A DNA stretch of 64,000 nucleotides from Actinomycetota bacterium. GTDB lineage: Bacteria > Actinomycetota > Acidimicrobiia > Acidimicrobiales > Iamiaceae. The position numbers and the translations under genes are program-made. Positions 35,575 through 43,304 of this stretch are shown piece by piece (the stretch's first letter is position 1; every line of letters begins with the position of its first letter). The notes under the pieces were generated by a model. That model did no database searches. It saw nothing but the letters and a program-made list of their open reading frames with translations, and was not told where the DNA came from. The stretch lies in the NCBI GenBank assembly GCA_016185275.1, contig JACPNX010000021.1:1-64000 (forward strand), written 5' to 3'.

Positions 35575-36419
35575 TCGCCGTCGTCGCCCGCCGCGGCGAC
35601 GACGAGGCCCAGCTGCTGGTCGACCGCTGCCAGGACCTGGGCGCGGTTCTCGTCACCGCTGACGACCTCGGAGCACCCGGCTGGGTCGCCCCGCTGGACG
35701 GGTGCGCCGGCCGCTTCGTCGCCGAAGGTCGGCCGCGTCCCACCGGCGACATCTCCCTGGCCGTGGTGCGACAGTCGGTCGTGTTGCCGGCCGAGCTCGA
35801 GCACCTCGTCGCCGGGGACCGTGACTACGCGGCGGCGGAGATGACCGCCTTCCTGGCGTGGTGGTTGACGCGCCTCGGTGACCGCGTCGTCAACCGGCCC
35901 AGCCCGGGGTGGCTCCTCGGGCCCGCGTGGAGCCGCGACCACTGGATGGCGGTGGCACACCGGGCCGGCATACCGACGTCCCCGCACGAGCCCGCGATCA
36001 CCGGGGGCGACGATCTCCGCTCCGGCGCACTCACCGAAGTGACCGTCGTCGACGGCGCCGCAGTGACCGAAGAGGGCGCAGCGCCGGTGCGGGCCGCGGC
36101 GAGCTCGACCTCGCAGAGACCGGCGGTGCCCGGCATCGCCTCGACGGCCGGCCCTGCGCCGACCGACCCGCCAACCGAGCCCGCGACCGGGCCGTCGACC
36201 CAACGGACGGCCGGCCCTGCGCCGACCGGGATGGCCGCCGCGTGTCGGGCCCATGCCGAGCGCCTGGCTCGCCACGCGGGCGGCGTTCGCCTGCTCGGCG
36301 CGGCGTTCGAGCGGAGCGGCGCGGGGGAATGGCAGCTCGTCGCCGTGACGTTGCGACCCGCCCTCACCCCTGCGGTGACCGGTGCGCTGCGGCGCCTGGC
36401 CCGTGACCGCCGCTCGTGA
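35571..36419 (+). CDS. Uncharacterised protein resembling the front half of a RimK-like ATP-grasp enzyme
   Basis: 282 residues from GTG 35571. Residues 1-145 look like a pre-ATP-grasp domain: IAVVARRGDDEAQLLVDRC, then DRVVNRPSPGWLLGPAWSRD and AGIPTSPHEP, which in RimK-like ligases (VVNxPxA...K...AGIPxP) precede the ATP-binding lobes. Those lobes are missing. Residues about 175-225 are a Thr/Pro/Ala linker with the repeat TAGPAPT, and the last 60 form a small alpha-beta unit (VRLLGAAFERSGAGEWQLVAV). Both ends overlap neighbours by 4 nt. It may be a non-catalytic partner or substrate-recognition subunit of the ATP-grasp protein that follows. I know of no assigned function. Confidence 0.6.
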   Translation: MIAVVARRGDDEAQLLVDRCQDLGAVLVTADDLGAPGWVAPLDGCAGRFVAEGRPRPTGDISLAVVRQSVVLPAELEHLVAGDRDYAAAEMTAFLAWWLTRLGDRVVNRPSPGWLLGPAWSRDHWMAVAHRAGIPTSPHEPAITGGDDLRSGALTEVTVVDGAAVTEEGAAPVRAAASSTSQRPAVPGIASTAGPAPTDPPTEPATGPSTQRTAGPAPTGMAAACRAHAERLARHAGGVRLLGAAFERSGAGEWQLVAVTLRPALTPAVTGALRRLARDRRS

Positions 36420-37480
36420 TCGTCCTCTGGGGCCGGGCGACCGATCCGCCGACCTCCTCGGTGTGCCGCGCGCTCGACCGGTGCGGTGCCCCCTACGCCG
36501 TGGTCGACCAGGCGACCGTCGACGCCGGGGACGTCGACATCACGTTCGTGCCCGAGGTCCGCGGTCGTGTCGGCGGGGTCGACGTCCACGATGTGCGAGC
36601 CCTCTTCGTGCGCCCGTGCGACGAGCCCGGCGCCGAAGGACGCGGCGAGACCCTTGATGGTGCCGAGCGGTCGCGGCGCATGGCGACACGGGCGGCGGCG
36701 ACGTCGGCGATGGTCACGTGGTCGGAGCTCACCGACGCGCTGGTGGTGAACTGGCTGAGCGCCCAGGCCTCGAACACGTCGAAGCTGCTGCAGCTCGACG
36801 CCGCCCGGGCCGCAGGGTTCGAGGTGCCGGCCACGCTCGCCACCACGGACCCCGCGGCCGCCCGGCGCTTCGTCGAGGCGCAGGGGGCGGTCGTGTACAA
36901 GTCGCTCAGCGGCGTGCGCAGCATCGTGCGGCGGCTCGGCGCGGACGAGCTCGACCGCCTCGCCGAGGTGGCCTGGTGCCCCACCCTGTTCCAGGCCTAC
37001 GTGGGCGGGATCGACCACCGCGTGCACGTGGTGGGCGAGCGGACGTTCGCCACGATGGTGGTGTCCGATGGTGACGACTACCGCTACGACGACGGCACGA
37101 CGCAGGCCGCGGTCGCCCTCGACACCGACGTCGCGCAGCGCTGCGTCCGGCTGACCCACGAGCTCGGTCTGGTGATGTCGGGCATCGACCTGCGGCGTAC
37201 CTACGACGGACGGTGGGTGTTCTTCGAGGCGAACCCGTCGCCCGCGTTCACGTACTTCGAGGTGAGGGGTCGAAGCGACATCGCCGACGCCCTCGCCGCG
37301 CTCCTGAGCGGCCGGGAGGCGTTTCGACCGGGTCCGGCCCGACCGTTCTGGAGGTATGGCCACCGCTCTAGCGGTGCTGACACCTCCAGAACGAGTGGTG
37401 CGGGGGCGATCGGCGGCGGGCCCGGGGGCGACGGCCGGCGCGGGCGCGTCCTCTACGGTGGCGTCGGTGATGGCCGGTGA
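36416..37480 (+). CDS. RimK-like ATP-grasp ligase
   Basis: 354 residues from GTG 36416. The ATP-grasp core is intact: VVNWLSAQASNTSKLLQLDAA, AGFEVPATLATTDP, the ATP-binding Lys of VVYKSLSGVRSIVRRL, IDHRVHVVGERTFATMV, and the Mg2+ site GIDLRRTYDGRWVFFEANPSP. This resembles the MvdD/STM4014-like branch, which forms amide or ester bonds on peptides or small molecules using ATP. The C-terminal 35 residues (from RYGHRSSGADTSRTSG) are Gly-rich, lie over a 50-bp palindrome, and may not be functional. It overlaps the next gene by 11 nt. Acceptor unknown. Confidence 0.8.
   Translation: MIVLWGRATDPPTSSVCRALDRCGAPYAVVDQATVDAGDVDITFVPEVRGRVGGVDVHDVRALFVRPCDEPGAEGRGETLDGAERSRRMATRAAATSAMVTWSELTDALVVNWLSAQASNTSKLLQLDAARAAGFEVPATLATTDPAAARRFVEAQGAVVYKSLSGVRSIVRRLGADELDRLAEVAWCPTLFQAYVGGIDHRVHVVGERTFATMVVSDGDDYRYDDGTTQAAVALDTDVAQRCVRLTHELGLVMSGIDLRRTYDGRWVFFEANPSPAFTYFEVRGRSDIADALAALLSGREAFRPGPARPFWRYGHRSSGADTSRTSGAGAIGGGPGGDGRRGRVLYGGVGDGR
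37344..37393. promoter_or_regulatory. 50-bp nested palindrome
   Basis: CGTTCTGGAGGT (37344-37355) and ACCTCCAGAACG (37382-37393) are perfect 12-bp inverted repeats. Centred between them, CACCGCT and AGCGGTG (37361-37367, 37370-37376) form a second perfect pair, with equal 5-nt spacers on both sides. It lies in the 3' end of the ATP-grasp gene, about 60 bp before the -10 of the dCTP deaminase gene. It could be an operator, an RNA hairpin limiting read-through, or a recombination site. Confidence 0.65.
37454..37459 (+). promoter_or_regulatory. Candidate -10 for the dCTP deaminase gene
   Basis: TACGGT ends 7 nt before GTG 37467 and 10 nt before ATG 37470, which are adjacent and in frame. This is the spacing seen at other probable leaderless starts in the window. 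Confidence 0.4.
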
Positions 37481-38630
37481 GCTCCGCGACGGACCCGACC
37501 TGGCGGAGGGCGCGGACGGTGTCCTCCCCAGCCAGATGCTGCGCGAGGCGATCGACGCCGGCTGGGTGGACGGCGGCGACTACCGGATCCCCGACAGCAG
37601 CATCCAGCCGGCCAGCGTCGACCTGCGCCTCGGCGAGGTGGCCTACCGGGTGCGCGCCAGCTTCCTGCCGGGCACCGACACGGTCGAGGCCAAGCTCAAG
37701 CACTACATCGTCGACGAGCTCGACCTGCGCGACGACGGCGCGGTGCTCGAGACCAACCGGCCCTACCTCATCCCGCTGATCGAGTCCGTGGCCCTCCCCG
37801 CCGCGTTGCGGGGGCGGACCAACCCGAAGTCGTCGACGGGCCGCCTGGACGTGTTCACCCGCGTCATCACCGACAACAGCTCCCGCTTCGACGAGATCGC
37901 TGCCGGGTACCGCGGCCCCCTGTGGCTCGAAGTGGTGCCGCTGTCGTTCACCGTGCGGGTGCGCCACAAGCTGGCGCTCAACCAACTGCGCCTGCTCACC
38001 GGGCGGGCATTGCTCGACGACGACGATCTGTCGGACCTCCACGCCACCGAGCCCCTCCTGTTCCGTGGCGGCCGCGCGGTTCCCGGCGCAGAGCTCGCCG
38101 TCAGCGACGGGCTGTTCCTGGGGCTGGACCTGCGCGGCGACGCGCAGGGACGCGTCGGCCACCGGGCCAAACCGTACGCACCGCTGCTCGAGCTGGCCGG
38201 TGTGGGCGCCCACGATCCCGACGACTACTGGGAGCCGGTGCTGCACGAAGCCGGCGACCGGATCGTCCTCATCCCGGAGCGCTTCTACCTGCTCCTGTCG
38301 GACGAGAGCGTCCTCGTGCCGCCGCACCTCGCCGCCGAGATGACGGCGTACGACCCGACGAGCGGCGAGCTGCGCACCCACTACGCGGGCTTCTTCGACC
38401 CGGGCTTCGGCTACGACCCGGCCGGACCGCTGCGGGGCTCGCGGGCGGCGCTCGAGGTGCGCGCCCACGACGTGCCGTTCGTGATCGATCACGGCCAGCC
38501 CGTGTGCAAGCTGACGTTCGAGCGGATGCTCGTCCCGCCCGACAAGCTCTACGGCGCCGGCATCGGGTCGAGCTACCAGGGGCAGGTGGAGACCCTCGGC
38601 AAGCACTTCCGCCGCCCGCCCGACCGCTGA
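37470..38630 (+). CDS. dcd: 2'-deoxycytidine 5'-triphosphate deaminase, long type
   Basis: 386 residues, the double-domain dCTP deaminase family that is longer than classic Dcd (about 190). Conserved blocks are SSIQPASVDLRLGEVAYRVRA, NRPYLIPLIESVALP, RGRTNPKSSTGRLDVFTRVI, AAGYRGPLWLEVVPLSFTVRV, LALNQLRL in the first half, and ILIPERFYLLLSDESV-like and VCKLTFERMLVPP in the second. It deaminates dCTP to dUTP for dTTP supply. The start is ATG 37470, with GTG 37467 as the alternative fitting a leaderless start. It overlaps the ATP-grasp gene by 11 nt. It is functionally unrelated to the glucan genes around it. Confidence 0.88.
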   Translation: MAGELRDGPDLAEGADGVLPSQMLREAIDAGWVDGGDYRIPDSSIQPASVDLRLGEVAYRVRASFLPGTDTVEAKLKHYIVDELDLRDDGAVLETNRPYLIPLIESVALPAALRGRTNPKSSTGRLDVFTRVITDNSSRFDEIAAGYRGPLWLEVVPLSFTVRVRHKLALNQLRLLTGRALLDDDDLSDLHATEPLLFRGGRAVPGAELAVSDGLFLGLDLRGDAQGRVGHRAKPYAPLLELAGVGAHDPDDYWEPVLHEAGDRIVLIPERFYLLLSDESVLVPPHLAAEMTAYDPTSGELRTHYAGFFDPGFGYDPAGPLRGSRAALEVRAHDVPFVIDHGQPVCKLTFERMLVPPDKLYGAGIGSSYQGQVETLGKHFRRPPDR

Positions 38631-38650
38631 CGCCCCCCAGGGACCGCTCC

Positions 38651-40717
38651 ATGCCGCCGCCCGACCCGACGACGCCCGCGCCCCGGGCCACCTACCGGCT
38701 GCAGCTCACCGGTGACTTCGGCTTCGCCGACGCCGAGAAGCTCGTGCCGTACCTGCGCGACCTCGGCATCTCCCACCTGTACCTGTCCCCGTGCCTGCAG
38801 GCCCGCGCCGGCTCGACGCACGGCTACGACGTCGTCGACCCTCGCCGCGTCTCCGAGGACCTCGGCGGCGAGGAGGCCTTGCGCGCCCTCGCCGCCGCCG
38901 CCCGAGCCGAGGGCCTCGGTGTGATCCTCGACATCGTGCCGAACCACATGGCCACGGACGATGCCAACCCGTTCTGGTCCGACGAGCACGAGCGTCGCCG
39001 CGTGTTCGACCTGGACCCGGTCACCGGCGCCCATCGGCGCTTCTTCTCCATCGGCGAGCTGGCCGGGGTGCGCCAGGAGGATCCGGACGTTTTCGCCGAG
39101 ACGCACGCGAAGATCTTCGAGCTCCTCGCCGGCGGCCTGCTCGACGGTCTGCGCATCGACCACCCCGACGGCCTGGCCGACCCGGCCGGCTACCTCCGCC
39201 GCCTGCGCGAGCACGGCGCCGGCCGGGTGTGGGTCGAAAAGATCCTGCACCCCGGCGAGCGGCTCCGAGCCTGGCCGGTGGCGGGCACGGTCGGCTACGA
39301 GTACCTCGTCGACTCGGATGCCCTGTTCTGCGACCCCGTGGGCGAGGCGGCCATCACCGCGGCGTACCAGGAGACCGCCGGTGAGCGGCGGGCGTTCGAC
39401 GACGTCGCGCAGCAGGCGCGGCGGGAGCAGGTCGACAAGACGTTCGTGCCCGAGATCGAGCGGCTGCGCCGGCTCGCGGACCTGCCGGGGGTCGACCACG
39501 CGCTCGTGCACCTGCCCGTCTACCGGACCTACGCCGATCCGGCCACCGGCACCGTCACCGACGCCGACCGCGACGCCGTCGCGGCCAGCGGCGCGCCACC
39601 CGAGCTGGCCCGCGTGCTCACGCTCGACGACACCGGCACGGCGCCGCCCGAGTTCGTCAGCCGCTTCCAGCAGACGTCCCCCGCGGTGGTCGCCAAGGGC
39701 GTGGAGGACACGGCCTTCTACCGCTGGGTCCGGCTGCTCGCCCACAACGAGGTCGGTGGTGACCCGGGCCGATTTTCGATCGACGTCGAACGGTTCCACG
39801 AAGCGAACCGTCGCCGGCTCGCGGAGTGGCCCGACAGCCTGCTCGCCGCCACCACGCACGACACCAAGCGCTCCGCCGACGTGCGGGCGCGCCTGGTCGC
39901 GCTGACGACGATGGCGGACGCGTTCGCAACGAGGGTCCGGGCCTGGGAGCAGCTGACCGCCGATCTCGTCGAAGACGGCGCACCCGACGGCAACGAGCGC
40001 TGGTACCTCTTCCAGACGCTGATCGGCGCCTGGCCGATCGACCGTGACCGGCTCACCGACCACGTCCGCAAGGCGCTGCGCGAGGCCGGTGTGCACACCG
40101 ATTGGGTCGGCGGAGACGAGTCGTGGGAGCAGCGGGTCATCGGATTCGCGGACCGCCTCCTCGCGTCGCCGTCCTTCCTGGCCGACTTCGAGCCCTTCGC
40201 CCGGGACGTCGCGGCGGCCGGTGAGCGCATCTCGCTGGCTCAGACGCTGCTGCGCCTGACGGTCCCCGGCGTGCCCGACGTGTACCAGGGCGACGAGGTG
40301 TGGAACCTGGCGCTCACCGACCCGGACAACCGCCGGCCTGTCGACCACGGTCCCATCGCCGCGGCGCTCGCCGGCCTGCGCGGCGGTGAGCCGGTCACGC
40401 CGGGCACCGCCAAGCTCGACCTGATCCGTCGCGTCCTCGGCCTGCGCGCGCAGCGGCCGCGGCTGTTCGCCGACGGCGCCTACACCCCGGTCGACGTGGG
40501 GCCGGACGTGTGCGCGTTCTGGCGGGGGACGCACGAGGTGCTCGTGGTGGCGTTCCTGCGCCCACCCGGCACCGCGCCCGCCGATGCCCCGATCGAGCTG
40601 CCGGGCCGCACCTGGTTCGACGTCCTGCACGGGTACCCGGTCGCGCATGACGCGGCGACGCCGCGCAGCCTGGCCGACGACCGCGGCCTCGCGCTCCTCG
40701 TCCCCCACGAGACCTGA
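38651..40717 (+). CDS. treY: Malto-oligosyltrehalose synthase TreY
   Basis: 688 residues, GH13_26, slightly short for the family. It isomerises the reducing-end glucose of maltodextrins to an alpha,alpha-1,1 linkage, which TreZ then cleaves. Motifs: ATYRLQLTGDFGFADAEKLV, HLYLSPCLQARAGSTHGYDVV, ILDIVPNHMATDDANPFW, nucleophile Asp in GLRIDHPDGLADPAGYL, acid Glu in VWVEKILHPGE, QQTSPAVVAKGVEDTAFYR, TTHDTKRSADVRARL, and the end motif VPDVYQGDEVWNLALTDPDN. ATG 38651 is 20 nt after dcd. No good ribosome site is seen, so translation may depend on the upstream gene. Confidence 0.94.
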   Translation: MPPPDPTTPAPRATYRLQLTGDFGFADAEKLVPYLRDLGISHLYLSPCLQARAGSTHGYDVVDPRRVSEDLGGEEALRALAAAARAEGLGVILDIVPNHMATDDANPFWSDEHERRRVFDLDPVTGAHRRFFSIGELAGVRQEDPDVFAETHAKIFELLAGGLLDGLRIDHPDGLADPAGYLRRLREHGAGRVWVEKILHPGERLRAWPVAGTVGYEYLVDSDALFCDPVGEAAITAAYQETAGERRAFDDVAQQARREQVDKTFVPEIERLRRLADLPGVDHALVHLPVYRTYADPATGTVTDADRDAVAASGAPPELARVLTLDDTGTAPPEFVSRFQQTSPAVVAKGVEDTAFYRWVRLLAHNEVGGDPGRFSIDVERFHEANRRRLAEWPDSLLAATTHDTKRSADVRARLVALTTMADAFATRVRAWEQLTADLVEDGAPDGNERWYLFQTLIGAWPIDRDRLTDHVRKALREAGVHTDWVGGDESWEQRVIGFADRLLASPSFLADFEPFARDVAAAGERISLAQTLLRLTVPGVPDVYQGDEVWNLALTDPDNRRPVDHGPIAAALAGLRGGEPVTPGTAKLDLIRRVLGLRAQRPRLFADGAYTPVDVGPDVCAFWRGTHEVLVVAFLRPPGTAPADAPIELPGRTWFDVLHGYPVAHDAATPRSLADDRGLALLVPHET

Positions 40718-40726
40718 GGGACGCCC

Positions 40727-41383
40727 ATGGTGGACGACACGTTCGTGCTCGGCGTCGACCTCGACGGAGTCTGCGCGGACTACACGGCGGCCTTCCGCGC
40801 CATCGTGGCCAGCGAGCGCGGGGTCGACCCGGAGACGCTCGGCGATCAGGTGAGCTGGAGCTTCAGCGAGTGGGGCATCAGCGCGGAGGAGTTCGACGCG
40901 CTCCATCGGTGCGCCGTCCTCGAGCACCGCATGTTCCGGACGATGCCCGCCATGGAGGGCGCCGCCGACGCGCTCTGGCGCCTGTCGGACGCGGGCGTCT
41001 GGATCCGGATCATCACGCACCGGCTGTACGTCAACTGGGGCCACGCCGTGGCCGTGACCGACACGGTGGCCTGGCTCGACCAGCACGGCATCCCCTACCG
41101 CGACCTGTGCTTCCTGGGCCGCAAGCCCGAGGTGGAGGCCGACGTGTACGTGGACGACGGGCCGCACAACGTCGAGAGCCTCCGCTCGCACGGGGCCGAG
41201 GTGATCGTGTTCGACCAGCCGTACAACCGCGGCCTCGACGGGCCGCGGGCGCACGAATGGGCGGACGTGGAGGAGCTCGTGAGCACCCTCGCGGCCGCAC
41301 GGGGGCTGTGGTTCCAGGGTCAGCTGCCGGGTCTGCAGGACCCGAGCCGGCGGGTCGACCACCGCGTCCGATCGGGACGCTGA
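40727..41383 (+). CDS. 5'(3')-deoxyribonucleotidase-like HAD phosphatase
   Basis: 218 residues from ATG 40727, with GAGGGA upstream. HAD motif I is VLGVDLDGVCADYTAAF, motif II the Thr of IRIITHRLYVNWGHAVAV, and the acidic motif is DVYVDDGPHNVESLR. HRMFRTMPAMEGAADALWRL is typical of the cytosolic 5'-nucleotidase (NT5C) family, which dephosphorylates (d)UMP/dTMP-type nucleotides. Following the dCTP deaminase gene two positions earlier, a joint role in balancing deoxyribonucleotides is plausible. The C-terminal 25 residues look non-conserved. Confidence 0.82.
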   Translation: MVDDTFVLGVDLDGVCADYTAAFRAIVASERGVDPETLGDQVSWSFSEWGISAEEFDALHRCAVLEHRMFRTMPAMEGAADALWRLSDAGVWIRIITHRLYVNWGHAVAVTDTVAWLDQHGIPYRDLCFLGRKPEVEADVYVDDGPHNVESLRSHGAEVIVFDQPYNRGLDGPRAHEWADVEELVSTLAAARGLWFQGQLPGLQDPSRRVDHRVRSGR

Positions 41384-41482
41384 CCACATGCCGTGCCCGC
41401 GCGACCGCGCGGCTCACGACGGCCGCGCTCGGGCCGATGGTGCACAGCACCGAAGCGCTCCTCGCGTCCGCACCCCACGCCC

Positions 41483-43240
41483 ATGCCCCCGCCACGCCCG
41501 CCCGCCCCGCCCCCGTACGCCGACGGCCCCGCCGGCCGGGACCTCGCCGTCCTGGTGGCGGCCTCCGTCGTCCTCGCCGCGCTGGCGATGCGCTTCAGCG
41601 TGGTCAGCTACGGGCTCGACTGGCTCCAGCGGCGGCGGGCCGCGGCGAACCTCGACGGGCTGCTCGCGCTGGTGGTCCTGGTGCCGCTGGCGGCGACGAT
41701 CTACTCGAGGCGGCGGTACCGGGACGCGCGCGACGCGCACGAGCAGCTTCGTGAGCAGGCTCGGCGCAGCCCCCTGACCGGCCTGCCCAACCGGAGCGTC
41801 CTGGACGAGGCGATCAACCGGGCGGCCCGCCGCTCGCACCGGCTCGCGTCGCGTGCCGCCGTGCTGTATCTCGACGTCGACCGGTTCAAGCTCGTCAACG
41901 ACACCTACGGCCACCGGGTGGGCGACCAGCTCATGGCTGCGCTGGCCCTGCGGCTGCACGAGACCGTGGGCGACGATCAGGTGCTCGTGCACCTCGGCGA
42001 GGACGAGTTCGTCCTGGTGTGCCCCGACGTGCTGAACCTCCGCGCCGCCGAGCGGATCGGGCGTCGCCTGGCGTCGGTGGCCGCGGAACCGTTCACGATC
42101 GGCAGCGACCGCGTGCGCATCACGATGTCCGCGGGAGCGACGCTCACCTCGTCGCCGGACCAGGATCCCAACACCGCCATGTGGCAGGCCGACCTGGCGA
42201 TGTACCACGCGAAGTCGACCGGTTCGGGCGAGGTGGCCGTGTTCGACCCGTCGGTCCACGGCCGCCTGCTCGCGCCGCGCACATCGGAAGCGCGGCTGCG
42301 CGAGGCGCTCGAGCGGGGCGAGTTCACGCTCGCCTACCAGCCGGTGGTCGACCTGCGCACGGGACGCATCGTCGGCGCCGAGAGCCTGTTGCGCTGGCGC
42401 CACCCCGAGCGCGGCGAGGTCGGCCCCGACGAGTTCGTGCCCGTCCTCGAAGAGACGGGACTGATCGTCGCGGTGGGCCGGTGGGTGCTGGAGGAGGCGG
42501 CCGCGCAGGCGGGGCGCTGGTACCGCAAGTACGGACCGCGGGCCCCGTTGCGGGTCGCCGCCAACGTGTCGGCCCGCCAGCTTGCGCAGGTCGACTTCCA
42601 GGACCTGGTCGATGCCGTCGTCGTGAAGTCCGGGCTGGGTCCCGGGTCGCTGTGCCTCGAGCTGACCGAGGGTGCGCTCATGTCGGACATCGGCACGGCG
42701 TGGACCGTCCTGCGCCACGCCAAGAACCTCGGCGTGGCCATCGCCCTCGACGACTTCGGGACCGGGTACTCGTCGCTGTCCTACGTCCGCCGGTTCAACC
42801 TCGATGTGCTCAAGATCGACCGCAGCTTCGTGAGCGGGCTCGGCACGACCCCCGAGGACACGGCCATCGTCGCCCACGTGATCGGCATGGCCAAGGCGCT
42901 CGGCATGACGGTGGTGGCCGAGGGCGTCGAAGAGGTGATGCAGGTCCGTGAGCTCCAGCGGCTCGGCTGTGACCACGTGCAGGGCTGGCTGTTCGGCAAG
43001 GCGCTGCCGGTACACGAGTTCGAGCAGCTGTTCGAGCGGCCCCATCCGTGGATGGCGATCATCAACGGGTCGCCCCCGGTCCCGATGCCGGGCGAGGCGG
43101 AGACGTATGCCCTGGCGGTCGGCGGCTCCGACGAGGTGCTGGTGGTCCCCGGCACGGCCGACAGACCGCCACGGTTGGACCTTCGGGGCGCAGGGCGCGA
43201 CCACGGTCGCCCGCCGTCGCCGCCGAGCTCGCCCGAGTAG
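41483..43240 (+). CDS. GGDEF-EAL protein (probable c-di-GMP phosphodiesterase)
   Basis: About 585 residues. Two N-terminal membrane helices (about 20-40 and 52-70) and a short coiled linker (RDARDAHEQLREQARR) precede a GGDEF domain (DPLTGLPNR-like RSPLTGLPNRSVLDE) whose active-site loop reads GEDEF instead of GGDEF, so cyclase activity is doubtful. The EAL domain (about 265-510) keeps metal and catalytic residues: GAESLLRWRHPERG, NVSARQL, LELTEGALMSD, IALDDFGTGYSSLSYVRRF, LKIDRSFV and VVAEGVEEVMQ. Cleavage of c-di-GMP at the inner membrane is the likely role. The start is uncertain: ATG 41483 is chosen, with GTG 41393 in frame; neither has a ribosome site. Confidence 0.82.
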   Translation: MPPPRPPAPPPYADGPAGRDLAVLVAASVVLAALAMRFSVVSYGLDWLQRRRAAANLDGLLALVVLVPLAATIYSRRRYRDARDAHEQLREQARRSPLTGLPNRSVLDEAINRAARRSHRLASRAAVLYLDVDRFKLVNDTYGHRVGDQLMAALALRLHETVGDDQVLVHLGEDEFVLVCPDVLNLRAAERIGRRLASVAAEPFTIGSDRVRITMSAGATLTSSPDQDPNTAMWQADLAMYHAKSTGSGEVAVFDPSVHGRLLAPRTSEARLREALERGEFTLAYQPVVDLRTGRIVGAESLLRWRHPERGEVGPDEFVPVLEETGLIVAVGRWVLEEAAAQAGRWYRKYGPRAPLRVAANVSARQLAQVDFQDLVDAVVVKSGLGPGSLCLELTEGALMSDIGTAWTVLRHAKNLGVAIALDDFGTGYSSLSYVRRFNLDVLKIDRSFVSGLGTTPEDTAIVAHVIGMAKALGMTVVAEGVEEVMQVRELQRLGCDHVQGWLFGKALPVHEFEQLFERPHPWMAIINGSPPVPMPGEAETYALAVGGSDEVLVVPGTADRPPRLDLRGAGRDHGRPPSPPSSPE

Positions 43241-43247
43241 GTTCGAC

Positions 43248-43266
43248 CGCGGACCGTCGGTCCGCG
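43248..43266. terminator. Hairpin between convergent genes
   Basis: CGCGGACC-GTC-GGTCCGCG is a perfect 8-bp stem with a 3-nt loop, 8 nt after one stop and 39 nt before the opposing stop. It has no T-run and probably serves both strands. Confidence 0.6.
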
Positions 43267-43304
43267 CCGCGTGGGTACGCGCCGCCCGGGTGCCCCGATC
43301 GGCG

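Noticed and set aside
37356-37469. dCTP deaminase starting at ATG 37356
   Set aside because: This ATG lies inside the 50-bp palindrome and the extra 38 residues are Gly/Ala-rich filler; GTG 37467 or ATG 37470 has a promoter-like hexamer and matches the family length better.
43254-43304. Small gene between the EAL protein and the GT2
   Set aside because: Only a hairpin and about 40 bp of unstructured sequence are present.
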